DNA of 64,000 nt from Hyphomonas sp. (lineage in GTDB: Bacteria; Pseudomonadota; Alphaproteobacteria; Caulobacterales; Hyphomonadaceae): the NCBI GenBank assembly GCA_002700305.1, contig PACZ01000027.1, positions 42,442 to 106,441 of the forward strand. Direction: 5' to 3'. Of this stretch, positions 43,167-53,000 are shown one piece after another. The notes beneath the pieces are model-generated. The model did not search any database. It was not told the DNA's origin and worked only from the letters and a program-made list of their open reading frames with translations. The translations under genes were made by a program, and so were the position numbers. The number at the start of each line of letters is the position of its first letter. The first letter of the stretch is position 1.

Positions 43167-44162
43167 TCAAGAGGCCGGTTCGCTGCCGCGCGGCTGCAGT
43201 CCGGCGCTGCGATAAATTGCATCAATCACGCGCATGTTTGAGACAGCGTCGGCCCCGCCGGTCAGCGGCTCTGCCCGTCCGGCCAGCACGTCGATCATGT
43301 GCGCCAGCTGGTAATCATAGGTGCTGTCGCCGGGAAGCGTCTCCGTCCGGTCCGGCTGGCCGCGCTGCTGGAGAATGATCTTGTGCCCCAGATAGGGGTG
43401 GATGGGATTGTTGAAGGTGAGGGACCCGCTGGTGCCTTCGACATGGAGCTGGATCCGCCGAGACACCGTTTCCGACATGGAGGTCATGATCGAGGCTGTG
43501 ACATCGCCCGGGAACACCAGCCGCGCATGGGTAGAGATGTCGACGCCCGGCCGGTCGCAATGGCATTCGGCGGAGGCGACGGACGGCTCGGCGCCGGCCA
43601 TCGTCCGTACCATGTGGATGCAGTAGGTGCCGAGATCCATCAGCGCGCCGCCGCCCATCTCCAGCGTGTGACGCAGCTCGCCCGGCCGGTAGGGGATGGG
43701 CACAGAGAAGGCGGCCTCCATCGACAGGATCTTCCCGACATGCCCACTGCGGACATGGCCCAGGGCGTGAAGAAAGGCGGGGTGGAAGCGGTAGTGAAAC
43801 GCCTCGACCAGCGGCCTGTCGGCCTCGATTGCGGCTGTCTGCATCCGGGCAGCCTCGTCCGCATTCATGGCGAAGGGCTTCTCGCACAGCACGGCCTTGC
43901 CGGCTTTCAGGGCCGCGATGCTCAGATCGGCATGCCGGTTCGGGGGCAGGGCGTTGTAGATGAGGTCAATGTCCTCGCGCGCGATCAGGGCGTCATAGCT
44001 GTCCGCGACATGCTGGATGCCATGATCTTCTGCATAGGCGGCGGCGCGGTCGGCATCGCGCGCAGCGACGGCAACCACGCGGCAGTCCGTCCGCCGCCGG
44101 GCCGGTTCAATGATGGCCTTGGGCGAAATCTTCGCCGCGCCGAGAATGCCGATCCGGATCAT
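43167..44162 (-). CDS. Gfo/Idh/MocA-family oxidoreductase
   Basis: This NAD(P)-dependent dehydrogenase of 331 residues belongs to the glucose-fructose oxidoreductase family. The Rossmann motif IGILGAAKISPKAI opens the protein. The EKP motif that contains the catalytic lysine is present as VLCEKPFAMNADEA, and GGGALMDLGTYCIH is the family's substrate-site signature. The ATG at 44162 is preceded by AAGG. The substrate, a sugar or polyol, is not indicated by neighbours. Confidence 0.9.
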   Translation of the reverse strand: MIRIGILGAAKISPKAIIEPARRRTDCRVVAVAARDADRAAAYAEDHGIQHVADSYDALIAREDIDLIYNALPPNRHADLSIAALKAGKAVLCEKPFAMNADEAARMQTAAIEADRPLVEAFHYRFHPAFLHALGHVRSGHVGKILSMEAAFSVPIPYRPGELRHTLEMGGGALMDLGTYCIHMVRTMAGAEPSVASAECHCDRPGVDISTHARLVFPGDVTASIMTSMSETVSRRIQLHVEGTSGSLTFNNPIHPYLGHKIILQQRGQPDRTETLPGDSTYDYQLAHMIDVLAGRAEPLTGGADAVSNMRVIDAIYRSAGLQPRGSEPAS

Positions 44163-44329
44163 GCCTTGTCCCTTCGTTGCCCCACGCCCTGACCTTGAGC
44201 TGGCGTGGATATTCTTAACAGATCCCTGCGGCAATCTTCAGGTTTTCACCGATCCGGTAACCAAACAGAAAGGCTGTCGCGGGTTAATGGAACCTCCCAA
44301 GGCCGTTAATCTTAGGAGTGCCTACGCCA

Positions 44330-44764
44330 ATGATGAATGATCTTACGGCGCACATCGCTAAAACCAACGGCCTTGCGGACCCTATCGCAAAGCAGGCCCT
44401 CGGTATCGTGCTCAATGCCGCCGAGCGCCAGGCGTCCCCCTTCGCGGATGCCATGTTCAAAACGCTTCCCGGCGCACGCGCCCTGTCGGCGCGGACGGGC
44501 AGCGAACTCGGCGCCCCGGTTGGTGAAATCGCCCGCATGATCGAGCAGACCCCCGGCGGCAAACGCCGTGTCGCAAGCGAGATGATCACCGCACTTCACG
44601 GCATCGGGCTCGACCACAAGGACATCGGCGCGCTCCTGCCGGCCATTTCCTCGCATATGGAAGAGGTTCACGGCCTCACCGGCTTCGGCCATCTGGGCGA
44701 CCTGATCGGCTCTGACCTCGACGGCGAGACAAAGGCAGACGACAGCGACACCCGCGCTGCCTGA
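44330..44764 (+). CDS. conserved hypothetical protein
   Basis: I do not recognise this helical, soluble protein of 144 residues. It begins MMNDLTAHIAKTNGLADPIA and has a mainly alpha-helical composition with no cysteines or signal. TAGGAG at 44313-44318 is 11 bases before the ATG at 44330; a GTG at 44318 overlaps that site and is rejected. A terminator lies 25 bases after the stop, so it is a single-gene unit. Confidence 0.65.
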   Translation: MMNDLTAHIAKTNGLADPIAKQALGIVLNAAERQASPFADAMFKTLPGARALSARTGSELGAPVGEIARMIEQTPGGKRRVASEMITALHGIGLDHKDIGALLPAISSHMEEVHGLTGFGHLGDLIGSDLDGETKADDSDTRAA

Positions 44765-44789
44765 GACCCCCTGAAACATGACAGGAACG

Positions 44790-44813
44790 GCCGCCCCATC
44801 CAGGGCGGCTTTT
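44790..44813 (+). terminator. Rho-independent terminator
   Basis: A seven-bp stem GCCGCCC/GGGCGGC with loop CATCCA is followed by TTTT. It lies 25 bases after the stop of the preceding hypothetical gene. Confidence 0.75.
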
Positions 44814-44917
44814 CTATGTGCGGTAAAATATTCTCCGCTCCAATGATCCAACTGGCGGGGCAGGGCGTATTCAGCCTGATACGTCCGGCGTCCCCCCCAC
44901 CCCAGACGGACGTGTTG

Positions 44918-44957
44918 AAAGGGCCGGGTGGGCCGCCTCCCGGCAGCCCGGCCCTTT
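44918..44957. repeat. long inverted repeat upstream of small gene
   Basis: The perfect 11-bp arms AAAGGGCCGGG and CCCGGCCCTTT enclose 18 GC-rich bases, ending 54 bases before the gene at 45012. No T-run follows, so it is not a standard terminator; it may be a leader hairpin. Confidence 0.5.
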
Positions 44958-45011
44958 CCCTCCGCTTCTGGCCTGTTTAAAGAAGGGCCGAAGAACAGGG
45001 GAACTGCATTC

Positions 45012-45290
45012 ATGACGGCTACGGCGACGCTTCAGGCGGATGAAAAACTGGCGCTTGACCTGATGGGGGCCATCCGGGCCGCTGCAGAGGAATTGTGCGC
45101 GCCTTCGGCTGTGGATCTCGTTTCCGTCACGGTCGATGTCTCCGCCCGGATCGAGGATGCCGGCGCGGCCACTTTCGAGACGCGGATCGACCGGCGCACG
45201 CGCACCATCCTGTTCGCAGGCGGCTCTGCCGTGGTCGGCGGCAAGATCGTGATGAGTGCGACGGCCGTCTATTCCATCCGCCCGGCCTGA
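45012..45290 (+). CDS. small hypothetical protein, possibly hotdog-fold-like
   Basis: This protein has 92 residues. The C-terminal half (TFETRIDRRTRTILFAGG, then GKIVMSATAVYSI) has the strand pattern of hotdog-fold acyl-CoA thioesterases, but the protein is too short for a full domain and lacks a clear catalytic residue, so this is weak. AGGGGAA precedes the ATG at 45012. Its last 22 bases overlap the end of the convergent MscS gene. Confidence 0.5.
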   Translation: MTATATLQADEKLALDLMGAIRAAAEELCAPSAVDLVSVTVDVSARIEDAGAATFETRIDRRTRTILFAGGSAVVGGKIVMSATAVYSIRPA

Positions 45291-46222
45291 ACCGCCCGCC
45301 CATCGAACGCGCCCTCCGGCAGGGTGTCGAGTTCGTTGCGAATGCGGGGCAGGGCTTCAGGGTGATGTTCCTGCAGCCAGGCAATCATCTTCTCACGGAT
45401 GAAACAGCGCAGGTCCCATGCGTCGGGAGAGTTCCGCGCGCTCGCCAGCGCCCGTATACGGATCGTATTCATGCCCGTATCCGTCACCTGCAAATTCACG
45501 ACATCGCCATCCCATAGCGGCGTGGCGCGGCAGATTTCGGTCAGCTTGTCCCGCATGTCGGCCACCGGCGCCCGGTAATCCAGCGACCAGAAAACGCTGC
45601 CGATGATGCTGGCCGATTTGTGCGTCCAGTTCTGGAAAGGCTGTTCGATGAAATAGGAGACCGGCAGGATCAGGCGCCGCCAGTCCCAGATGCGAACTAC
45701 GACGTAGAACAGACCGATCTCCTCGATCCAGCCCCACTCGTCTTCCAGCACCACCGCGTCGTCCAGCCGGATCGGTTGGGTGAAGGCGATCTGCAGGCCA
45801 GCGATCAGGTTCGACAGCACCGGGCGGGCGGCAATGCCAACCGCGATGCCCGCGATCCCGGCGGAGGCGAACAGGCTGACACCGAATTGCTTGACGCCCG
45901 GAATGACAGTCAGCGCCGCGGCGACGGTGACAATGCCGACCGTGACAACCCAGATGCGCCGGACCACATCCAGGCGCGTCGCGGTTTTGCGCGCTTTCAG
46001 ATTGTCGGCCTCGTGAAAGTTCAGCTTGGCGAGCCGCCGCTTCATCAGCCCGTCGACCAGCGTGCCGATGGCCCAGCCGGTGGCTGCGATGAAACAGATT
46101 GAGGCCAGGATATCCGGCCAGTCGCCGAGCTTGTCCCAGTCAGGCGCGAGCCCGGTGTGCGGAACTGTTAGGATCGCAGCGCCGATCAGGGCGAACAGGA
46201 TGGGCGGCCGGGCGCGCTTCAT
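45269..46222 (-). CDS. MscS-family mechanosensitive channel
   Basis: This membrane channel has 317 residues and opens under hypo-osmotic stress. Transmembrane helices lie at about 8-24, 38-58 and 88-108. The pore-lining helix and beta domain contain SAGIAGIAVGIAARPVLSNL and AGLQIAFTQPIRLDD, the standard MscS signature. The ATG at 46222 has no good ribosome site. The frame is open upstream and meets a perfect AAGGAG at 46310-46305, seven bases before an ATC codon at 46297, so the true start may lie there. It overlaps the convergent small gene by 22 bases. Confidence 0.88.
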   Translation of the reverse strand: MKRARPPILFALIGAAILTVPHTGLAPDWDKLGDWPDILASICFIAATGWAIGTLVDGLMKRRLAKLNFHEADNLKARKTATRLDVVRRIWVVTVGIVTVAAALTVIPGVKQFGVSLFASAGIAGIAVGIAARPVLSNLIAGLQIAFTQPIRLDDAVVLEDEWGWIEEIGLFYVVVRIWDWRRLILPVSYFIEQPFQNWTHKSASIIGSVFWSLDYRAPVADMRDKLTEICRATPLWDGDVVNLQVTDTGMNTIRIRALASARNSPDAWDLRCFIREKMIAWLQEHHPEALPRIRNELDTLPEGAFDGRAVQAGRME

Positions 46223-46415
46223 CCACCGGATGCGCAGCGCCAGTTTTTCCCGCTTTGAGCGATCGTCTTTCTTTTTCGCGTTTTCCTCGCCGGCGATGAC
46301 AGGGCTCCTTGCGGTGACGTGTCTTATACGCCCGGATAAGCCAAAGCGTTGCGACGGTTCAACAGCCGGGCCCGCCTTTCGCGCTGAAACGCAGCCGGCG
46401 GGCAGGGATTGGGCG

Positions 46416-46934
46416 CTATTTCACGCGTTTGGCGCGGAAGGCCAGTCCGCCGTCCAGCTTCATCTTGTAGCTGCCGAGCGCGGCCTGGTAGATGCGGGCT
46501 TCCTTCTGACCGCGCGGATTGACGCCCTTGTCGTCGATCTGTTCCCACACCTGGCCATTCTCCAGCGTGATGACCAGCGCGCCGCGCCGTCCGCCGATGG
46601 ACTTGATCGGGAAGGTGACTTCCTTCAGCTCATCCGATTTGGACTTGCCTTTGTCGTCCTTGTTGCCAAAGGCCAGTTTTGGAAGCGAGGGGATGGAGAA
46701 GCCGAAACTGTCGCGCTTCACTTCCTCGACTTCCTTGCGGGTGAACGTCTTCACCTCGCCGGCTTCCTCGGCAGCCTTCAGGCGGCCCACGGCGGCGTCG
46801 TAGCAGGCCAGCCGTTCGGTATCCGCCGCGATCTCCTTGCAGGCATAGACGTCGGAGGTGGATACATCTTCGGCCAGCGCCGGCAGGGTGGCCAGGCTGA
46901 TGGCAGCGGCGATGAGGGCGATCGGGCGTTTCAT
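46416..46934 (-). CDS. conserved hypothetical exported protein
   Basis: This protein has 172 residues with a signal peptide ending ATLPALA at residue 21. The next block (DVYACKEIAADTERLACYDA) resembles the cysteine-pair segment of several exported alphaproteobacterial proteins. The C-terminal block (WEQIDDKGVNPRG, then GSYKMKLDGG) is also a recurrent pattern. Function unknown. The ATG at 46934 is chosen because the signal peptide begins there. It is divergent from the oppA-like gene with 208 bases between them. Confidence 0.65.
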   Translation of the reverse strand: MKRPIALIAAAISLATLPALAEDVSTSDVYACKEIAADTERLACYDAAVGRLKAAEEAGEVKTFTRKEVEEVKRDSFGFSIPSLPKLAFGNKDDKGKSKSDELKEVTFPIKSIGGRRGALVITLENGQVWEQIDDKGVNPRGQKEARIYQAALGSYKMKLDGGLAFRAKRVK

Positions 46935-47142
46935 GGCGGTGTTCCTCGAAATCGGGGCTTTCGGCCCCTGTCTGTCACCTGTGTCTGTCGCCAGTTCTGG
47001 CAAATCCGGGCAGGCTCGGGAAGGGGAGGCCGCAGTTTGCGGCAAACTCAGCTTCCGTTCATTCAAAATCAGCAAAGTCTTTTCATTTGGGCCGCCATCT
47101 GGCAGCAAACAATCCAGATTGAGACCACCTAGGAGTATGTGA

Positions 47143-48774
47143 ATGATCTTCTCCCGTATGCGAGGCCTGATGGCCACCGGCGCACTGGCCCTTGTCCTGG
47201 CAGCTTGCGGAGGCGGCGGTGGCGGCGGATCTGCCAGCGATGTGCCGACCCTGCGGCGCGGTATTTCGGCCAAGGTCGATACGCTCGATCCGCACAAGTC
47301 CTCGGCCCAGTGGGAGAACATCATCATTGGCGACATGTTCATCGGCCTGACCACCGATGGCGTGGACGCCCGTCCGGAACCCGGCATGGCGACCAGCTGG
47401 GAAACCAGCGAAGACGGCCTCGTCTGGACCTTCCATCTTGGGGATTACTACTGGTCCGATGGCAATCCGGTCGTGGCGGACGACTTTGTCTACGGCCTGC
47501 GCCGCATCCAGTCTCCGGAAGTGGCGTCGCAATATTCCTCGCTGCTTTACCTCATCAAGAACGCCGCACCGGTCAATGAAGGCAAGCTGCCGCCGGAAGA
47601 GCTGGGCGCCCGCGCGATCGACGACAAGACGCTGGAGCTGACGCTGGAATACCCGGCGCCATACCTGCCGGGCCTGCTGTCCCACTACACGACCTATCCG
47701 GTGCCAAGCCACGCCATCGAAACCTATGGCGATGCCTGGATCCAGCCGGACAACATCGTGGTGAACGGTCCGTACAAGCTGGTCTACTGGCGGACTGGCG
47801 ACCAGCTGGTGGCCGACAAGAACCCGACCGGCTTCGGCGCCGAGGACGCCTGTTTCGACCGCGTGGTCTATTTCGAACTGGAAGACCTCACGTCTGTCGA
47901 GAATAAGATCCAGGCTGGTGAGCTCGACATCAACAATGCCTTCGATGGCGCCCGCCAGTCCGAGATCGAGGCCAAGCTGCCAGGCTGGGTGCGCACGACG
48001 CCGGCCCTGATCACGACGTACTGGTCGTTCAATTCCCAGGTCGCCCCGTTTGACGATGTGCGCGTGCGCAAGGCGCTGTCCATGGCGCTGGACCGGGAGT
48101 TCATGGTGAAGAGCGTCCTGACGCCGGGCTATGTGCCGGCCTATTCCTTCGTGCCGCCGGGGATCGACAATTACGACGCGCCGCGCCCGCATGTGGAGTG
48201 GGAGAACATGCCCCGAGAGGAGCGTCTTGCAGAGGCGAAACGCCTTCTGGAAGAGGCCGGCTACGGGCCGGACAATCCGCTGGAGTTCGAATACATTCAC
48301 CGCTCCACCGACGACAATCCGAAGGTGGCCCCGGTGGCGCAGGCCAACTGGGCCGAGATTGCCCCCTGGGTGAAGCCGACGATCATCAAGCAGGACACGA
48401 AGGTGCTTTATGCCCGCCTGCGCCAGTCGGACTTCCAGGTGGCCGATGGCGCCTGGGTCGCGGATTTTGATGACCCGATCAACTTCCTCTACCTTCTGAA
48501 ATCCGACACCGGCCAGCAGAACTACGGCAACTACAACAATCCGGAATATGACGCCCTGTTGATCCGGTCGAATTCGGAACTCGACCTGAAAAAGCGGGCC
48601 GAGACTTTCGCCGAGGCGGAAGACCTGATGCTGAACGACTATCCGATCACGCCGATGTGGTTCCAGGTTACCAAGAACCTCGTGGACCCGGACCTGACCG
48701 GCTATGAGGACAACGCCAAGGACCAGCATCGCTCGCGCTTCATGTGCAAGGATGGTATCAAAGCGGCCGAATAG
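47143..48774 (+). CDS. peptide ABC transporter substrate-binding lipoprotein (OppA-like)
   Basis: This extracytoplasmic solute-binding protein family 5 member has 543 residues. A lipoprotein signal (ALVLAACGGG) is followed by a glycine run, then RRGISAKVDTLDPHKSS, typical of the OppA N-terminus. FNSQVAPFDDVRVRKALSMA is the family signature in the second lobe. It binds oligopeptides for import. No permease or ATPase genes follow; the next gene encodes a DUF3667 protein. AGGAG precedes the ATG at 47143. Confidence 0.92.
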   Translation: MIFSRMRGLMATGALALVLAACGGGGGGGSASDVPTLRRGISAKVDTLDPHKSSAQWENIIIGDMFIGLTTDGVDARPEPGMATSWETSEDGLVWTFHLGDYYWSDGNPVVADDFVYGLRRIQSPEVASQYSSLLYLIKNAAPVNEGKLPPEELGARAIDDKTLELTLEYPAPYLPGLLSHYTTYPVPSHAIETYGDAWIQPDNIVVNGPYKLVYWRTGDQLVADKNPTGFGAEDACFDRVVYFELEDLTSVENKIQAGELDINNAFDGARQSEIEAKLPGWVRTTPALITTYWSFNSQVAPFDDVRVRKALSMALDREFMVKSVLTPGYVPAYSFVPPGIDNYDAPRPHVEWENMPREERLAEAKRLLEEAGYGPDNPLEFEYIHRSTDDNPKVAPVAQANWAEIAPWVKPTIIKQDTKVLYARLRQSDFQVADGAWVADFDDPINFLYLLKSDTGQQNYGNYNNPEYDALLIRSNSELDLKKRAETFAEAEDLMLNDYPITPMWFQVTKNLVDPDLTGYEDNAKDQHRSRFMCKDGIKAAE

Positions 48775-48801
48775 GCGCTGTAAAACCGGGGGGGAGGCGG
48801 T

Positions 48802-49890
48802 ATGAGCCATGACATGGAAGCCGCCGGGGCTGCCGCACTCGGCGGCCTCACCTCCGGCGATCACCACCCTGTCACAAAGGGCGAGCCCTGCCGGAATTGC
48901 GGCGCGCCTGTCGCCGAGCGCTATTGCTCGCGGTGCGGCCAGCTTGCGTCGAACTTCCACCGGCCATTCTTTAGCCTGGTCGCTTCCAGCCTGGCCGACA
49001 CGTTCGCGCTGGACAGCCGCCTCTGGCGTTCGGTGCCGATGCTGCTGTTCCGGCCAGGCCGGATGACGCGGAACTATCTGGACGGGCAGCGTGCCCGTTA
49101 TGTGCCGCCATTCCGGCTGTTCCTGCTGGCTTCAGTGCTGTTTTTCCTCACGGTTTTCGGTCTCGGCGACCGGCTGGGCTGGTACCAGGACTGGCAGCTC
49201 AACCCCGGCTCGGCCCTGAGCCTGTCCGAAGAGGATAGTACGAAGCTGGTTGAGACCATTGAGGGCCAGCTGGCCGACGAAAACCTCGATCCCGATACCC
49301 GGGCCGTCTTGGAGAAGACTCTCGCCAACCTCGAATCCGGCGCGAAAATCCCGTTCGTCGACGAGTCGACCGGCGAGGTCGACCGCGACGCGCTCGACGA
49401 GATGATCGACCTGACCACGAATGAAGATACCCCGCCGGAGCAGGTCGCAACGATCCGGGGGGCAGGGGACCGGCTCGCCCGCGTTCTTGAAAACCAGGAC
49501 CGTTTCGGCGCCCGCCTGCGCGAATGGGCGCCGCGGTTCAGCCTGATGTTCATGCCGCTCCTGGCCCTGATGCTGGCGATCATGTACGCATGGCACCGCA
49601 AGATCTATGTGTACGACCACGTGATCACGGCGCTTCATTTCCAGACCTTCATTTACAGCCTGTTGACCCTGTTGCTGCTCGCTGCTGCATTCCTGCACAC
49701 CGGGGCAGGGTGGCTGTTCGGAATCGGCACACTCTGGGCCATCTGGTACCTTCACCGCCAGCTCCGGGTCACTTACGGGACCGGCCTGTTCATGGCGGCC
49801 TTTCGTACCTCGATATTGCTGATCCTGGGCATAACCGTCCTGTTTGTGCTGGCGCTCGGGCTGGTTATCCTCAGTTTTCTGCTCACGTGA
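48802..49890 (+). CDS. DUF3667 zinc-ribbon membrane protein
   Basis: This protein has 362 residues. The N-terminus carries a zinc ribbon (CRNCGAPVAERYCSRCGQ). It is followed by the DUF3667 block (DSRLWRSVPMLLFRPGRMTR) and a first transmembrane helix near 105-121. About 100 acidic residues follow (residues ~130-240), then four C-terminal helices. The function is unknown. It starts 28 bases after the oppA-like gene, with a GGGGGGAGG site, so the two are probably co-transcribed. Confidence 0.8.
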   Translation: MSHDMEAAGAAALGGLTSGDHHPVTKGEPCRNCGAPVAERYCSRCGQLASNFHRPFFSLVASSLADTFALDSRLWRSVPMLLFRPGRMTRNYLDGQRARYVPPFRLFLLASVLFFLTVFGLGDRLGWYQDWQLNPGSALSLSEEDSTKLVETIEGQLADENLDPDTRAVLEKTLANLESGAKIPFVDESTGEVDRDALDEMIDLTTNEDTPPEQVATIRGAGDRLARVLENQDRFGARLREWAPRFSLMFMPLLALMLAIMYAWHRKIYVYDHVITALHFQTFIYSLLTLLLLAAAFLHTGAGWLFGIGTLWAIWYLHRQLRVTYGTGLFMAAFRTSILLILGITVLFVLALGLVILSFLLT

Positions 49891-49963
49891 CGCTGATTGC
49901 CTCGCCAACTGAGGCAAATAAACCACACCCCGCTTCTTTCGATGACAGAACGGTAACAGCGCG

Positions 49964-49992
49964 TTGACGCTAAGGTGACGTGGGCCTTATCG
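49964..49992 (+). promoter_or_regulatory. candidate promoter of the TonB-receptor gene
   Basis: TTGACG (49964-49969), a 17-bp spacer and TTATCG (49987-49992) lie 78 bases before the GTG start. This is a reasonable -35 and a weak -10. Confidence 0.35.
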
Positions 49993-50069
49993 ATATGGCC
50001 AAGTCCGGATTTCAGGGGTCCGGGCATGCGCTTGTGCTCAGGCGCAGTTCAACTTTTGGAGGTAATATA

Positions 50070-53000
50070 GTGAACGGGAAATCCATGAAGTCCCGCCTGC
50101 TTGCTTCGTCCGTCTTCGCGGGTGCAGCATTTATGGCGCAGGCGAGCATGCTCGCCGTCGCCCAGGAAGCAGACGAAGCTGTCGATACCGTGGCCACGAC
50201 CACGGAAGACGCAACCGCACGCCAGGAAACGGTGTACGTCACCGGTTCGCGCATCGCGCAGCCGAACATGACCACGACAAGCCCGGTGACCTCGGTTTCC
50301 GCGAACGACGTGAAACTGCAGGGTGTGACGCGCGTCGAAGACCTCGTCACCCAGCTGCCGCAGGCTTTCGCCGCACAGAACTCCACCGTGTCGAACGGTG
50401 CATCCGGTACTGCAACGGTTTCGCTGCGTAACCTCGACCTCGGCGGCAGCGCAACGCGTACGCTGGTCCTGGTTGACGGCAAGCGCCTGCCTTACGGTTC
50501 GCCGAACGATGCCGCTGCCGACCTCAACCTGATCCCGGGCCAGATGGTCGAGCGCGTTGACGTCCTGACGGGCGGCGCATCGGCTGTTTACGGTTCCGAC
50601 GCCATCGCCGGCGTTGTCAACTTCATCATGAAGGACGACTTCGAAGGCGTGCAGATCGACACCCAGTACGGCTTCTACCAGCACAACAACGACTACGACA
50701 CGAACGGCGACCTCCGTGACGTGATCGCTCAGCGCGCTGTTGGCAACCCGTCCCAGTTCGCTCTGCCGGACGACAACGTGATCGACGGTTACTCGAAAGA
50801 GATCACCGCCATCATGGGCATCAACACCGACGACGGCCGCGGTAACCTGACCGCATGGTTCGGATACCGGAACAATGACGCTGTGCTGCAAGGCGCGCGT
50901 GATTATTCTGCATGTGCAATCGGTTCTGCTACGGCAACCGGCTTCACCTGCGGTGGTTCGTCCACGTCCTTCCCGGGCCGCTTCACGGACTTCGACGCGT
51001 TCAACTACACGATCGATCCGGCAACCGGCGAGTTCCGCGATTTCGATGGCGCAACCGACCAGTACAACTACGGTCCGCTGAACTTCTATCAGCGTCCGGA
51101 CGAGCGCTACACGGCTGGCTTCAACGGTCACTACCAGATCAATGACTATGCCGAAGCCTACACCCAGTTCATGTTCATGGACTATCAGTCGAACGCTCAG
51201 ATTGCCCCGTCGGGCAACTTCTTCGCAACCACGTCGATCAACTGCGACAACCCGCTTATCTCGGCTTCGCAGCTGGCAGACATCGGTTGTACGGCGGCGA
51301 ACATCGCAGATGGCGACTCCATCGGCATGTACATCGCTCGCCGTAACGTCGAAGGCGGCGGCCGTCAGGACCACCTCGGCTACCAGACCTATCGTGGCGT
51401 CGCTGGCCTGCGTGGCGACCTCTACAAGGCTCCGGGCTGGTCGTATGACGTCTCCGCTTCGTTCGCTCAGGTGACCCTGAGCCGTTCTTACCGGAACGAA
51501 TTCTCGATCACCCGCCTGAACCGCGCCCTGAACGTCGTTGACGACGGCACCGGCACGGCAGTCTGTGCAAGCGTTCTCGACGGCACCGACCCGAACTGCG
51601 TGCCGTGGGACATCTTCACGGTCGGCAACGTGACTCCGGAAGCTCTGGGTTACCTGCAGGTTCCGCTGCTCCAGACCGGTACCACCGAGCAGAACATCGT
51701 TTCCGCTGTTCTGACCGGCGATCTGGGCCAGTATGGCTTCCAGCTGCCGTCGGCAAACTCTGGCCTCCAGGTTGCTATCGGTGCTGAATACCGCCGTGAC
51801 GCTCTGGAATCGATCACCGACAACTCGTTCGCAACGGGTGATGGTGCTGGTCAGGGTGGCCCGACCATCGGTCTTTCCGGTGCTGTCGACTCCTACGACA
51901 TGTTCGCGGAATTCCAGATGCCGCTGATTGAAGGCAAGCCGGGCGTCGAGCTCCTGTCCATCGAAGGTGCTTACCGTTACTCCGATTACTCGACCGGCAT
52001 CAGCGCCGACTCGTACAAAATCGGCGGTGACTATGCTCCGACTTCGGACATCCGCTTCCGTGCCAGCTTCCAGAAAGCTGTTCGTGCACCGAACGTGATC
52101 GACCTCTTCCAGGCTCAGGGCTTCAACCTGTTCGACCTGGACGACGATCTCTGTGACTTCACCGACCCGGCCGCCGACGGCACCGGTGGTGCAGCATGTA
52201 TCGGTACGAACCCGTGGCAGGTCACTCAGGCGCAAGCCGATGGTGGCGCTCTGGGATCGCCGGCTGGTCAGTACAACTACCTGCAAGGTGGTAACCCGGA
52301 CCTTCAGCCGGAAGAAGCTGAAACCCTCACGATCGGCTTTGTTGCTACGCCGACCTTCCTGCCGGGCTTCTCGGCATCGGTCGACTACTACAACATCGAC
52401 ATCACCGATGCGATCTCGACGGTTGGTTCTTCTGTCACCATGCAGCTCTGCTACCTGCAGGGCGATCTGGACGCGTGTCAGCGCATCCAGCGTAACGCCA
52501 ACGGCCAGCTCTGGGTCGGTACCGGCAACGTTGTTGACCTGAACGTCAACATCGGTGGTGTGGAAACCTCCGGTTTCGACATCTCTGCCGCCTACGGCTT
52601 CGACATGGGCAAATATGGTTCGATGAACCTGAGCATGAACGGTACCCTGCTCGACAGCTTCGATGTCGACCCGGTTGGTAACGCTGCTTACGCCTATGAC
52701 TGCGTTGGCAAGTACGGCAACGACTGCTTCACCCCGACCCCGGAATGGCGTCACCGCGCCCGCGCAAGCTGGGTCACTCCGATTGACGGTCTCGACCTGA
52801 ACGCAACCTGGCGTTACATCGGCTCCGCCGATCTCGACACCGGTGTCACCAACCGCGTGGACTCCACGCTGGAAGAGCAGAACTACATCGACCTTGCTGG
52901 CCAGTGGGCCGCCAGGGATTGGGTCTCCTTCCGCTTCGGTGTGAACAACGTGCTGGATGATGATCCGCCGCTGTCCGCTTCGACCGGTACGACGGGTAAC

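Noticed and set aside
47083..48960. A 625-codon open frame on the minus strand
   Set aside because: It is the shadow of the OppA-like gene, which has a lipoprotein signal, a ribosome site and family motifs.
50049..52754. A 901-codon open frame on the minus strand
   Set aside because: It lies wholly antisense to the TonB-receptor gene. Strong codon bias there (few T-starting codons in the sense frame) leaves the complementary frame free of stops, and its translation has no recognisable domain and an abnormal Val/Arg-rich composition.
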